From Epilithonimonas lactis (GTDB lineage Bacteria; Bacteroidota; Bacteroidia; Flavobacteriales; Weeksellaceae): a DNA stretch of 64,000 nucleotides. The translations under genes and the position numbers were made by a program. The stretch is from positions 806,001 through 870,000 of the forward strand of contig NZ_FOFI01000001.1 in the NCBI RefSeq assembly GCF_900110605.1. The letters run 5' to 3'. Under the pieces are notes generated by a model. It was given only the letters and a program-made list of their open reading frames with translations, was not told the origin of the DNA and ran no database searches. This document shows, piece by piece, positions 1-8,362 of the stretch (position 1 is its first letter; every line of letters starts with the position of its first letter).

Positions 1-1095
1 GGTATTGCAGTTTCTTCTTTTTTAATTATTGACAATCTTAGGAAGCAGGAGATTCAGAAGATCAATCTGATTGGTACTGCTTTAAAAGCCTATACTGATG
101 ATGAGATTTCAGCAGATCCTAAGATTCAGGAGTTGTATCTTGCTGTAATGCAGGATAATACCAATCTTCCAATTGTTGTGACAGACAAACATAAAACACC
201 CATTTTCCAAGCCAACATTCCCGAACACATCGAACAAGATTCCCTCAAACTGAAAAATCTGATTCGAAAAATGGAAAATTCCTACGATCCTTTTGTTGTA
301 GAATTGCCGTCTGGACAAAATCAATTCATCTATTACGACAACTCCGATCTTCTCAATTATTTCAGGTTCTATCCGTACCTGATCGCTTTGTTCATCGGAG
401 CTTATCTGATATTTTCCTTTTGGTTCCTGAGAACTCTCAAGAAAACCGACGAAGGCTTTGTTTGGGCTGGTTTGGCTAAGGAAACAGCGCATCAGATCGG
501 AACGCCATTGTCATCAATGATTGGTTGGGTCGAAATTATGAAACTCGAAGATGAAAATGGATTAGGCGTAAAAGAACTCGAAAAAGATGTTGAAAGACTG
601 AAAACCATCTCCGAAAGATTCTCGAAGATCGGATCCATTCCTGCGCTTAATGATCTTGATATCAATGAAACCGTTCAGCAGAATTTCGATTATTTGAAAT
701 CCAGAATTTCTACCAAAGTTGATTTTACTTTAAGAAAAACCTACGAACCAGTTCTGATTCCACATAGTAAAATCCTAATGAGCTGGGTGATCGAAAACCT
801 GATCAAAAATGCTGTCGATGCGATGAAAGGTGAAGGGAAATTAGAACTTTCACTTTACAAGAAAAACAAGAGTGTCTATATCGACGTGACCGACTCTGGA
901 AGCGGAATGACAAAACAACAAGTGAGAAATGCCTTCAAACCGGGATTCTCCACCAAAAAACGTGGTTGGGGATTAGGACTTTCATTGACCAAAAGAGTCG
1001 TGACAGAATATCACAGAGGCGAAGTAAAAATTGCCCATTCTGAAGTGGGGAAAGGAACGACTTTTAGGATTGTTTTGAGGGAAGAGCAGAAATAG
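1..1095 (+). CDS. Sensor histidine kinase, N-terminus cut off by the window edge
   Basis: The reading frame is open from base 1, so the true start lies upstream; 364 residues are visible. The fragment begins in what looks like the end of a first membrane segment, continues with a roughly 100-residue extracytoplasmic sensor part, and has a second membrane segment at about residues 125-144. The kinase core follows: an H-box ETAHQIGTPLSS with the phospho-acceptor His near fragment residue 164, an N-box ENLIKNAVDAM near 265, DSGSGM near 298, and GWGLGLSL near 322. It should autophosphorylate and pass phosphate to a response regulator that is not in this window. The stimulus is unknown. Confidence 0.9.
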   Translation, partial: GIAVSSFLIIDNLRKQEIQKINLIGTALKAYTDDEISADPKIQELYLAVMQDNTNLPIVVTDKHKTPIFQANIPEHIEQDSLKLKNLIRKMENSYDPFVVELPSGQNQFIYYDNSDLLNYFRFYPYLIALFIGAYLIFSFWFLRTLKKTDEGFVWAGLAKETAHQIGTPLSSMIGWVEIMKLEDENGLGVKELEKDVERLKTISERFSKIGSIPALNDLDINETVQQNFDYLKSRISTKVDFTLRKTYEPVLIPHSKILMSWVIENLIKNAVDAMKGEGKLELSLYKKNKSVYIDVTDSGSGMTKQQVRNAFKPGFSTKKRGWGLGLSLTKRVVTEYHRGEVKIAHSEVGKGTTFRIVLREEQK

Positions 1096-1148
1096 GTTTT
1101 ACAATTGTCTCCAAAAATCAATAGTTTTCCTCTTGATTTCAAAATCCC

Positions 1149-1156
1149 TATCTTTG
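1149..1156 (+). promoter_or_regulatory. -7 promoter element (TATCTTTG) of the DEAD-box helicase gene
   Basis: TATCTTTG matches the Bacteroidota -7 consensus TAnnTTTG exactly. No convincing -33 TTTG is seen at the right distance. Transcription starting just downstream would leave about 85 untranslated bases before the helicase start at 1247, which is long for this genome. Confidence 0.45.
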
Positions 1157-1246
1157 CCGATTGAAACCAAAGAAAATATTGTATCAATTCGTTACAATTT
1201 TAATTTTCTATGTTATTCTTTACCACTTTAAAATAAATTTTCCCAG

Positions 1247-2596
1247 ATGAAAACCACTTTTGCAGACTTCGATTTACCGGAAAAGATTCTGGATGTTCTA
1301 GCCGATCTCAATCTTTTTGAACCAACACCTATTCAGGAAAAAAGTATCGGTCCGATACTTTCCGGACGCGATGTGATGGGAATTGCCCAAACAGGAACAG
1401 GTAAAACTTTGGCCTACACACTTCCAGTCCTCAAAACCTGGAAATACAACAAATCTGGAAATCCAACCGTTTTGGTTTTGGTTCCAACCAGAGAATTGGT
1501 GGTTCAGGTAACCGAAGTGATCACAAAAATGACAGAAAATCTGACCGCAAGAGTAATCGGAATCTACGGTGGAAAAAACATCAATACACAAAAATTATTG
1601 TTCAATGACGGTTGCGACATCTTGGTGGGAACGCCTGGTAGAGTAATGGATCTTGCTATTGACAATGCCATTTCTTTGAAGGAAGTAGGCAAATTGATCA
1701 TCGATGAATTTGATGAAATGTTGAACCTTGGTTTCCGTCCACAGCTCACGCACATCTTCGAAATGATGAAGGAGAAAAGACAAAATATCCTTTTTTCTGC
1801 AACGATGACAGATGCTGTAGATGCTTTGTTGAACGAATATTTCGCTGGCCCAATTGAGATTTCATTGGCAAGATCAGGAACGCCTTTGGAGAAGATTGCT
1901 CAATCTGCAGTTCCGGTGGAGAACTTTAATACCAAATTGAATTTATTAATTCATCTTCTTAAAACAGAAACAGACTTAGAAAAAATTCTGATTTTCGCTA
2001 ATAATAAAAAACACGCGGATCTGATCTTCGAAAAACTGAATGTTGAGTTTCCTGACCAATTTGGTGTAATTCACTCGAACAAATCTCAGAATTTCAGATT
2101 AAGAGTAATGCAGGAATTCACCAATGAAGAATTGCGAGGCGTGATTACGACGGATATTATGGCGAGAGGTCTGGATATTCCGGATATTTCGCACGTTTTC
2201 AACTTCGAAGTTCCTGAGGTTCCAGAGCAATACATTCACAGGATTGGTAGAACTGGTCGTGCGGACAAAGAAGGGATTTCCATCACGTTCTTCACAAAAA
2301 AAGAAGAAGCGCAACTTTTGGACATCGAACTTCTAATGGACAGAGAAATCAAGAAAACGGAATTCCCGGAAGCTGTGACAATTTCCAAAGTGAAGATCGC
2401 ATCGGAGCAGGAAGAAGTGAAGATGAAATTCTTGACCACAGCCAAACTCAACGAAGGCGAATCTGCTTTCCACGAGAAAAAAGCCAAGAACAAAAAAACC
2501 AATCTAGGCGGACCAAGCAAGCGAAAAGAACCAAAGAAATTCGGAGCGAACAGAGCTCAGCAAAAAGCAAAGTCTATTGCGAAGAGAAAGAAATAA
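1247..2596 (+). CDS. DEAD/DEAH-box ATP-dependent RNA helicase
   Basis: 449 residues. The Q-motif region carries PTPIQ near residues 27-30, Walker A is AQTGTGKT at 47-54, motif Ib region TPGR, motif III SAT, and motif VI HRIGRTGR. The C-terminal tail is Lys/Arg-rich, as in RNA-binding extensions of these helicases. The protein should unwind RNA duplexes in ribosome assembly or mRNA turnover. Motif II reads DEFD (residues 153-156) instead of DEAD; both acidic catalytic positions and the last Asp are kept. It stands alone, with its own upstream -7 element and a strong terminator. The exact subfamily (RhlE-, CsdA- or DbpA-like) cannot be fixed by eye. Confidence 0.93.
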   Translation: MKTTFADFDLPEKILDVLADLNLFEPTPIQEKSIGPILSGRDVMGIAQTGTGKTLAYTLPVLKTWKYNKSGNPTVLVLVPTRELVVQVTEVITKMTENLTARVIGIYGGKNINTQKLLFNDGCDILVGTPGRVMDLAIDNAISLKEVGKLIIDEFDEMLNLGFRPQLTHIFEMMKEKRQNILFSATMTDAVDALLNEYFAGPIEISLARSGTPLEKIAQSAVPVENFNTKLNLLIHLLKTETDLEKILIFANNKKHADLIFEKLNVEFPDQFGVIHSNKSQNFRLRVMQEFTNEELRGVITTDIMARGLDIPDISHVFNFEVPEVPEQYIHRIGRTGRADKEGISITFFTKKEEAQLLDIELLMDREIKKTEFPEAVTISKVKIASEQEEVKMKFLTTAKLNEGESAFHEKKAKNKKTNLGGPSKRKEPKKFGANRAQQKAKSIAKRKK

Positions 2597-2600
2597 TAAA

Positions 2601-2632
2601 AAGAGATTCCAAATTTGGAATCTCTTTTTTGT
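2601..2632. terminator. Bidirectional hairpin terminator between helicase and ABC permease genes
   Basis: AAGAGATTCCAAA (2601-2613) pairs perfectly with TTTGGAATCTCTT (2614-2626), followed by a T run. The A run on the other side gives a T run on the minus strand, so the hairpin can serve both converging genes. Confidence 0.85.
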
Positions 2633-2653
2633 TTATAATAAATTATGGAAAGA

Positions 2654-3964
2654 TCAACTCCTGATCCACTTCCAAATCTCTTTCAAAGTCGCCTTGTTCC
2701 CATACATCAAAATTCCAACTCTATAGATTTTCGACGCAATGAAAACCATTAATAGAGTAGAAGCAATCAACAAAAATATCGACAACAAAATCTCCCAAAG
2801 TGGAACCCCAAACGGAATCCTCGCAATCATCGCAACCGGCGAAGTAAACGGAATGATGGACAACCAAAAAGCCATCGGACCATCCGGATTATTCATAATC
2901 GTGAAACTTCCGTAAAGTCCCAACATCAGCGGAACAACAGCAAACAAAGTGAATTGTTGCGTCTCAGTTTCATTGTCAACCGCACTTCCAATCGCCGCGT
3001 ACATCGAACTGTAAAAGATATATCCGAACAAAAAGAAAAACACAAAAACGCCGATGATTCCAACATAATTCATATCCAAAAGAATGTGCGAAACTTCCGT
3101 CGCAATCTGCTGGATGTCCAGGTTTTTAAGAACGCCTTCTTCTCCAGCCGGAATGTTTTTCTGCATTGCCGAAAATCCTGTATTCAAGAAAATCGCCGCT
3201 GTCACGGTCATTGCAATCCAAACAATAAACTGTGTCAAAGCAACGAGAGTCACACCCAATATTTTCCCCATCATCAGTTCAAATGGTTTCACAGATGAGA
3301 TGATAATTTCCACTACGCGGTTATTTTTCTCTTCCAAAACACTTCGCATCACACGAACGCCGTAGATGATGATGAACATAAACACAACGTACATCAATCC
3401 CATACTCAGCGCGGTTTTGATGCCGAAAGCCAGGTCACTTTCCGGCTTGTCACTTTCCGTCACGTTTTGCGAAATCAATTTGAAATTCTTATCAAGATTC
3501 ACAATTCTGTCTTCCTTGATTCCAAGTTGTTTTATTTTTTCCTTTTTCAGAATATTGCTTAGGTCAGCCGAGACCAAATTTTTCGTATCCATCCCGACCT
3601 TCTTGTTGGTCAACAGTTTTGTCCCGCTTTCCAAAGCATCAAAATTGGTATCTTTCAGTTCCGGGATGATGAGTAAACCGTCGGATCCCTTCAAATCTTT
3701 CAGGTTTTTGACGAGTGCGTTTTCCGTATTTTCAGGCACAAAAGTGTAAGTGATTTCTTTCGTCGATTTCAATTGTCCCGCGAAAAGTCCGCTTTTGTCC
3801 ACCACATCAAAATGATATTCCGCTTCGTTCGCCTTGAACATAAAACCAATCAAAACCCCAAAACCAACCATCAAAAGTGGCGCAAGAATCGTCAGAATAA
3901 TAAAAGATTTCTTCTTGACCTGCGTCAAAAATTCCCTTTTGGTAATTAAATATATATTTTTCAT
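2654..3964 (-). CDS. ABC-2 type transporter permease, NatB-like
   Basis: 436 residues. It has one membrane segment near the N-terminus (about residues 22-45), a large extracytoplasmic domain of about 140 residues, then five or so membrane segments in the C-terminal half. The stretch LEEKNNRVVEIIISSVKP just after the second segment is typical of NatB-type permeases. It lies 82 bases downstream of the ATPase gene on the same strand and should form the membrane half of the exporter. NatAB exports sodium in Bacillus, but relatives move other substrates, so the cargo is open. Confidence 0.9.
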   Translation of the reverse strand: MKNIYLITKREFLTQVKKKSFIILTILAPLLMVGFGVLIGFMFKANEAEYHFDVVDKSGLFAGQLKSTKEITYTFVPENTENALVKNLKDLKGSDGLLIIPELKDTNFDALESGTKLLTNKKVGMDTKNLVSADLSNILKKEKIKQLGIKEDRIVNLDKNFKLISQNVTESDKPESDLAFGIKTALSMGLMYVVFMFIIIYGVRVMRSVLEEKNNRVVEIIISSVKPFELMMGKILGVTLVALTQFIVWIAMTVTAAIFLNTGFSAMQKNIPAGEEGVLKNLDIQQIATEVSHILLDMNYVGIIGVFVFFFLFGYIFYSSMYAAIGSAVDNETETQQFTLFAVVPLMLGLYGSFTIMNNPDGPMAFWLSIIPFTSPVAMIARIPFGVPLWEILLSIFLLIASTLLMVFIASKIYRVGILMYGNKATLKEIWKWIRS

Positions 3965-4020
3965 CTAAAATTTTATAGTATTTTGTTTATAGTATTTGGT
4001 ATTTAGTTCAGAAAAAATCT

Positions 4021-4048
4021 AAAAACTAAACACAAGAAACTAAAAACT
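4021..4048. repeat. Degenerate heptanucleotide tract (AAAAACT word), four units
   Basis: The units are AAAAACT, AAACACA, AGAAACT and AAAAACT. A 14-base repeat (TATAGTATTT words) lies just before it at about 3973-3998. The tract ends inside the last codons of the ABC ATPase gene and supplies its stop codon (CTA at 4047-4049, TAG on the minus strand). Confidence 0.6.
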
Positions 4049-4952
4049 AATTTTTAACCGCATTAATGAAAACCTCATTCATACTAGGAATCTTCTCATT
4101 GAAAGTCCGTATCGTTCCCGTTTTCACCAAATCCTGAAGCAAAATATTTTGATTCTCAGAATTCTTCAGTTCAAAATGAAACAAACCATTGTTAGTCGTC
4201 ATATTTTCAATCTGATATTTTCTCGTCAGTTCCTCCAGACTTTCAGCATTCGTGTCCGCCAAAACCACAGAGAAAACATTTTGTTTGAATTGCTCGCGAA
4301 CATCAAAAACTTTCCCGTCCAAAACCTTCTTAGAATTGTTAATCAAAGCCACAAAATCACACATTTCCTCCACACTTTCCATTCGGTGCGTCGATAGAAT
4401 AATGGTCGTTCCCTCATTTTTCAGACGGATGATTTGGTCTTTGATGAGGTTCGCATTCACAGGGTCAAATCCAGAAAAAGGCTCATCTAGAATCAACAAT
4501 TTCGGTCGGTGCAAAACCGTTACCACAAACTGGATTTTCTGTGCCATTCCTTTTGACAGTTCGCTCAGTTTTTTCTTCCACCATTGGTCGATATTCAGTT
4601 GTTCAAACCAAAATTTAGCTTGGGAAAGCGCTTCTGCACGTGACATTCCTTTCAATTCCCCAAAATACAAAAGCTGGTCGCCCACCGTCATATTCTTGTA
4701 AAGTCCGCGTTCTTCCGGCATATAACCGATGTTCCGGATGTGTTCCGGATTCAGTTCCTTGCCATCAATCCAAACCTTGCCTTCATCTGCCTGCGTAATC
4801 TGATTGATGATACGGATAAACGACGTTTTCCCCGCACCATTCGGACCCAAAAGCCCATAAATACTCGCCGTAGGCACATCGATAGAAAAATCCTGAAGCG
4901 CAATTTTCTTCCCCGCGTTGTATGTTTTTTTGATATTTTCAGCTTTCAGCAT
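4047..4952 (-). CDS. ABC transporter ATP-binding protein, NatA-like
   Basis: 301 residues from the ATG at 4952. The frame is open 25 codons further upstream, but that stretch (rich in Arg, Asn and Tyr) lacks family similarity and runs towards a repeat, so it is not taken as coding. Walker A is GPNGAGKT at residues 36-43, the ABC signature LSKGMAQ at 132-138, Walker B LLILDEP at 152-158, and the H-loop is STH near 184. The last 80 residues form the extra C-terminal domain seen in NatA-type ATPases. It should power the permease encoded directly downstream. Confidence 0.93.
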   Translation of the reverse strand: MLKAENIKKTYNAGKKIALQDFSIDVPTASIYGLLGPNGAGKTSFIRIINQITQADEGKVWIDGKELNPEHIRNIGYMPEERGLYKNMTVGDQLLYFGELKGMSRAEALSQAKFWFEQLNIDQWWKKKLSELSKGMAQKIQFVVTVLHRPKLLILDEPFSGFDPVNANLIKDQIIRLKNEGTTIILSTHRMESVEEMCDFVALINNSKKVLDGKVFDVREQFKQNVFSVVLADTNAESLEELTRKYQIENMTTNNGLFHFELKNSENQNILLQDLVKTGTIRTFNEKIPSMNEVFINAVKN

Positions 4953-5021
4953 TGATAATCTGTAATTAAAAATGAATAAATAATATTGAGGAGCAAGACG
5001 ATTTCCCCTTCGATTCACCTG

Positions 5022-5085
5022 TCCCACCCGCTTTCCGTTGCAATCTTTTTTTTCAAAAAAGGATTTCCACTACAATCGGGGCTAT
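5022..5085 (+). repeat. Dispersed repeat family A, degenerate copy A5
   Basis: It shares the family A order of CCGTT, CAATCTTTTTT, then AAAAAAGGATTTCCACT and a final TCGGGGCT. The loop between the T run and the A run is almost absent, and the left GCAGC end is lost, so this is the most decayed of the five copies. Other copies are at 14421, 30387, 36499 and 49286. Confidence 0.6.
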
Positions 5086-5251
5086 GTTGAGGTTTCGTCT
5101 TTCCATCGACGATTTTTAAAACCTCACAAAATTAGTTCATTAATCTCAAAAATGTTACAGAAAAACTTTGTAATTGAACTGTTCTTTGTCAGTCCAAAAA
5201 AGTTAATAATCGATACCTGTAATTATTAATAACTTAGTTTTCAACAGTTTG

Positions 5252-5345
5252 TTTGTCATTCCGTAGGAATCTCAACGCACTGAAGAGAAGACGGTTTAGA
5301 TTGACTTCGTCGAACCACTTCGTTAGGTTTCCTAAGGAATGACAA
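5252..5345 (+). repeat. Dispersed palindromic repeat family B, copy B1
   Basis: The left arm TTTGTCATTCCGTAGGAA is matched by a right arm TTCCTAAGGAATGACAA, giving a long hairpin with one mismatch pair. The interior, including TTGACTTCGTCGAACCACT, is nearly identical to copy B4 at 50965-51048. No coding capacity was found. The size (about 94 bp) and inverted ends recall REP or MITE-like elements. Confidence 0.75.
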
Positions 5346-5482
5346 TCACTGTCTATATTCGTTGTAACAACAGATTTGGATGATGCAGTTATCTTAGACT
5401 GTAAACTTTTCATTTATCCTTCAAAAATTCAAATCAAACACAATCCCAATTGCAGGAAATGCCGATGAATACGTGAAGACGC

Positions 5483-5629
5483 CTCAACTAAGTGAATCAA
5501 CGGCTCAACTAAATGAATCACCGCCTTAACTAAATGAATCAAAAGCTCAACTAAATGAATCAATGACCTAACGTAATGAATCACTGGTTCAAAGTAATGA
5601 ATCAACTACACAAAGAAATGATACAAAGA
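5483..5629 (+). repeat. 21-bp tandem repeat array, seven decaying copies
   Basis: There are seven consecutive 21-base units with the consensus CTCAACTAAATGAATCAANNN. The last three are more diverged. Read on the plus strand from CAA, each unit encodes a heptad close to QLNESTA. Two units carry TAA where others carry CAA, so that frame is broken. The same frame upstream (5398-5482) reads protein-like residues such as IPIAGNADEYVKTP but has no start codon. The minus strand is open through most of the array with LIHLVE heptads. It may be a dead repeat-protein gene or a non-coding satellite. Confidence 0.75.
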
Positions 5630-5670
5630 GATTTCGTAATTATTCGAAGGCTTGACGAAATGTGTTTTCA

Positions 5671-5756
5671 ATCTCTTTGCTGAGTTTACGTCTTTGCGGA
5701 CCTTAAAAATATTTTCAATAAGTCCAAAAAATCTTTGTGCACTTTGCGTTCAAAAT
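5671..5756 (+). repeat. Dispersed repeat family C, copy C1
   Basis: It is closely similar to 49525-49610. Both copies contain CGTCTTTGCG, then ACCTTAAA, TATTTTCAATAAG, AAAAAATCTT and a final GACTTTGCGTT-like end (CACTTTGCGTT here). Here the element ends 52 bases before the mvaD start. Confidence 0.7.
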
Positions 5757-5779
5757 TCCCATAAACAACTATTTTATTT

Positions 5780-5787
5780 TAAATTTG
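5780..5787 (+). promoter_or_regulatory. -7 promoter element (TAAATTTG) of mvaD
   Basis: TAAATTTG is an exact match to TAnnTTTG, 20 bases before the mvaD start codon. No TTTG was found at a spacing of about 19 upstream; that position falls at the end of repeat C1. Confidence 0.45.
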
Positions 5788-5807
5788 CCAAAGCCAAAAG
5801 CAACACT

Positions 5808-6878
5808 ATGACTCAAGAATTTTTGGGAAATTCCCAATTCAACATATCAAACCAAGCGGTTTCCGCAAGCTGTCCGTCCAATATCGCCCTCATCAAATAT
5901 TGGGGAAAATACGAAAACCAAATACCGGCAAATCCCAGCATCAGCTACACGCTGAACCATTGCAGAACCAACACCACAATGGAATTTATTGCTGGAGAAG
6001 AATTTTCCGTTCAAACCTTTCTTGCAGGAAATGAAGAACAAAAATTCGCTGAGAAAATCGAAAAATATTTCAAAAACATCGAGCAATATCTCCCTTGGAT
6101 TCTCAAAGGAAAATACATCATCAAAACGGAAAATACATTTCCTCACAGTTCAGGCATTGCAAGTTCAGCTTCAGGGTTCGGCGCGATTGCAAAATGCCTG
6201 ATGAATCTGGATGATATTTTCACTACTAAGGAAGAAGGCTTCGAGAGCCTCAGCCTGACAAAAACCAAAAAAGAAAGTTTCCTCGCAAGATTAGGAAGTG
6301 GAAGTGCATCCAGAAGTCTCTACGAAGGTTTGGTAGTCTGGGGGAAAACAAAAGAAGTCGAGGGGAGTTCAGATTTATTCGCTGTTCCGTATAACAACAA
6401 CGAAATCCATCCAATCTTCAAAAACTTCAATGATTGGGTGTTGCTCATTCACGAAGGTCAGAAATCCGTTTCATCCACCGTTGGGCACGGCTTGATGAAC
6501 ACCAATCCTTACGCCGAAAGACGATTCCAGGAAGCACACGAAAACTTCACAAAACTGAAAACCATCCTTGCAACAGGTGATATGGAAGGTTTCATCAAAC
6601 TCGTAGAGCACGAAGCGTTGACACTTCACGCAATGATGATGATGAGTGAGCCGGCTTTTATCCTGATGCAAACCGGAACCTTGCAGGTCATCAACAAAAT
6701 CTGGGAATTCAGAAAAATCACAGGTTTGGCTTTGTTCTTCACGTTGGACGCTGGCGCAAACGTTCACTTGCTCTTCCCGAATGATATTGATAATAAAAGA
6801 ATCACAGATTTCATAACGACAGAATTGATTCCGTTGACTCAGAAAGGAGGCGTTGTGAAGGATGTGATGAGATGGTAA
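5808..6878 (+). CDS. mvaD: Diphosphomevalonate decarboxylase
   Basis: 356 residues from the ATG at 5808. The frame is open further upstream, but that part is repeat C1 and promoter. The enzyme makes isopentenyl diphosphate from mevalonate diphosphate with ATP in the mevalonate pathway. Family signs are SCPSNIALIKYWGK near residues 21-34, the GHMP-type phosphate loop HSSGIASSASG at 113-123, and SGSASRSLYEG further on. It is a cytoplasmic enzyme. Its last seven bases overlap the start of the next gene, which suggests translational coupling with the two genes downstream. Confidence 0.95.
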   Translation: MTQEFLGNSQFNISNQAVSASCPSNIALIKYWGKYENQIPANPSISYTLNHCRTNTTMEFIAGEEFSVQTFLAGNEEQKFAEKIEKYFKNIEQYLPWILKGKYIIKTENTFPHSSGIASSASGFGAIAKCLMNLDDIFTTKEEGFESLSLTKTKKESFLARLGSGSASRSLYEGLVVWGKTKEVEGSSDLFAVPYNNNEIHPIFKNFNDWVLLIHEGQKSVSSTVGHGLMNTNPYAERRFQEAHENFTKLKTILATGDMEGFIKLVEHEALTLHAMMMMSEPAFILMQTGTLQVINKIWEFRKITGLALFFTLDAGANVHLLFPNDIDNKRITDFITTELIPLTQKGGVVKDVMRW

Positions 6879-7450
6879 GATTCCTTAAAAATAAGAGCAG
6901 ACATCGCTCAAGAAAGAATAGGTATTACTATCTGGATAATTTTGCGGATAAAATTGTTATTGAAAAAAGTAGTATTGTGTATGCCCAATATTTTATAATC
7001 CCAACAATATTCACTTTTGTAGGCTTTCAGTATTTTCGAGATAATAACTATGAGCCGAAGTTTTTAATCATAATTATTCTTGGTTATTTTTTCAGTTTTG
7101 TAGCCAATTATTTTATAGCAAAGCATTTAAGAAAAAATCCTGAGATTGTCATAAATAAAATTGGAATCACTTTTTCAAATACAAGAACGATTTTCTGGGA
7201 AGAAATTTCAAATTATAATCTACTTCAAAGAAATTCTTCGATAGGTATTTATATTATAACAGAAAGTGAAGAGTTTGTCTTAGAATTTAAACATTTACCA
7301 ATTTCAAAAACCAAATTAAAAGTTTTGATTAATTCGTTTTATAAAAAATATAATGGTCCAATTAAAAGAGATTACAATTTTTTAAGTCAAAACATCAACA
7401 AAATAGAAAATGTTAGTTTTGATAATTATTTGAATAATACAATTTTATGA
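6872..7450 (+). CDS. Small membrane protein of unknown function, possibly PH-like
   Basis: 192 residues. The N-terminus is rich in Arg, Lys and Tyr. Two membrane segments follow at about residues 38-55 and 66-84, then a cytoplasmic domain that begins INKIGITFSNTRTIFWEEIS, a pattern reminiscent of bacterial PH-like domains. I do not recognise a named family. It starts within the last codons of mvaD and its stop overlaps the start of the beta-lactamase gene. Its base composition is clearly more AT-rich than either neighbour, which may mean a later insertion into this gene string. Confidence 0.75.
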   Translation: MVRFLKNKSRHRSRKNRYYYLDNFADKIVIEKSSIVYAQYFIIPTIFTFVGFQYFRDNNYEPKFLIIIILGYFFSFVANYFIAKHLRKNPEIVINKIGITFSNTRTIFWEEISNYNLLQRNSSIGIYIITESEEFVLEFKHLPISKTKLKVLINSFYKKYNGPIKRDYNFLSQNINKIENVSFDNYLNNTIL

Positions 7451-8322
7451 TGAAAAAACTTACCCTAATACTTCTGCTAATCATCTCCTTTACCGGAAAT
7501 GCACAAACCGTAACAGAGCCAAAAAACAACCCGAAAGAATGGTCGCAACCTTACGAACCTTTCAGAATTGTGGGGAATTTGTATTACGTTGGAACTTACG
7601 ATTTGGCGTCGTATCTCATCGTGACGAACAAAGGGAATATCCTTATCAACACTGGTTTGGCGGATTCTTATCCTCAAATCAAAGCGAATATCGAGAAGCT
7701 CGGATTCAAATATAAGGACACGAAAATCCTGACTTTGACCCAGGCACATTTCGACCATATGGGCGCAATGGCCGATATCAGAAAAGAAACTGGCGCCAAA
7801 CTTTATGTGGACGAAGCTGATGTTGCCGAACTGAAATCTGGTGGAAAATCGGATTACGAATTGGGAAAATATGGCGTGACCTTCAAACCGTTATCGCCTG
7901 ATTTCCTTTTGAAAAATAATGACAAAATCAAACTGGGAAACACGACTTTGACTTTGCTTCATCATCCAGGTCACACAAAAGGCTCGTGCAGTTTTATCTT
8001 CGAAACGAAAGATAAAAATGGAAAATACAAAGTCTTGATTGCGAATATGCCTTCCATCATCATCGACCACAAATTTTCTGATGTGAAAGCGTATCCAACC
8101 ATCCAAAAAGATTATGCTTACACACTTGATGCAATGAAAAAACTGGATTTCGATGTTTGGGTGGCTTCTCACGCAAGCCAATTCGACCTTCACAAAAAAC
8201 GAAAAGAAGGCGATGCCTACAATCCGAAATTGTTTATGGATAAGGAAAATTATTTCAAAAGACTGAAGGGTTTGGAAGATGATTACCTGGAAAAAGTGAA
8301 AGAGGAATCTCAAACAAAATAA
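7447..8322 (+). CDS. bla: Subclass B3 metallo-beta-lactamase, GOB-like with Gln in the zinc motif
   Basis: 291 residues. The start is the first of two adjacent ATGs (7447 or 7450). A signal peptide ends at about GNA-Q (residues 17-20), so the enzyme is periplasmic. It hydrolyses beta-lactams with zinc. The zinc-1 motif reads QAHFDH at residues 99-104 instead of HxHxDH. Gln at standard position 116 is the hallmark of GOB enzymes of Elizabethkingia, and long stretches such as EPFRIVGNLYYVGTYDLAS and LLHHPGHTKGSCSF match my memory of GOB proteins. Further ligands are probably H176 and H242. It overlaps the preceding gene by four bases. The exact allele group (GOB, ESP or other) cannot be decided here. 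Confidence 0.92.
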   Translation: MMKKLTLILLLIISFTGNAQTVTEPKNNPKEWSQPYEPFRIVGNLYYVGTYDLASYLIVTNKGNILINTGLADSYPQIKANIEKLGFKYKDTKILTLTQAHFDHMGAMADIRKETGAKLYVDEADVAELKSGGKSDYELGKYGVTFKPLSPDFLLKNNDKIKLGNTTLTLLHHPGHTKGSCSFIFETKDKNGKYKVLIANMPSIIIDHKFSDVKAYPTIQKDYAYTLDAMKKLDFDVWVASHASQFDLHKKRKEGDAYNPKLFMDKENYFKRLKGLEDDYLEKVKEESQTK

Positions 8323-8362
8323 ATTACTTTATACTTTTTTACATCATACGTAATACAATAAA

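Noticed and set aside
2954-3749. Plus-strand frames opposite the ABC permease gene
   Set aside because: They overlap a clear NatB-type gene on the minus strand, lack family features and arise from its codon pattern.
4953-5027. N-terminal extension of the NatA-like ATPase to 5027
   Set aside because: The extra 25 codons lack similarity to the family. The ATG at 4952 gives the normal N-terminus MLKAENIKKTY, and the extension reaches the edge of repeat A5.
5038-5229. Plus-strand frame of 63 codons upstream of the 21-bp array
   Set aside because: It starts inside degenerate repeat A5, has no recognisable promoter, signal peptide or domain, and its composition fits non-coding sequence.
5483-5629. 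CRISPR array
   Set aside because: The 21-base units follow directly with no unique spacers, units decay progressively, and no cas gene is in the window.
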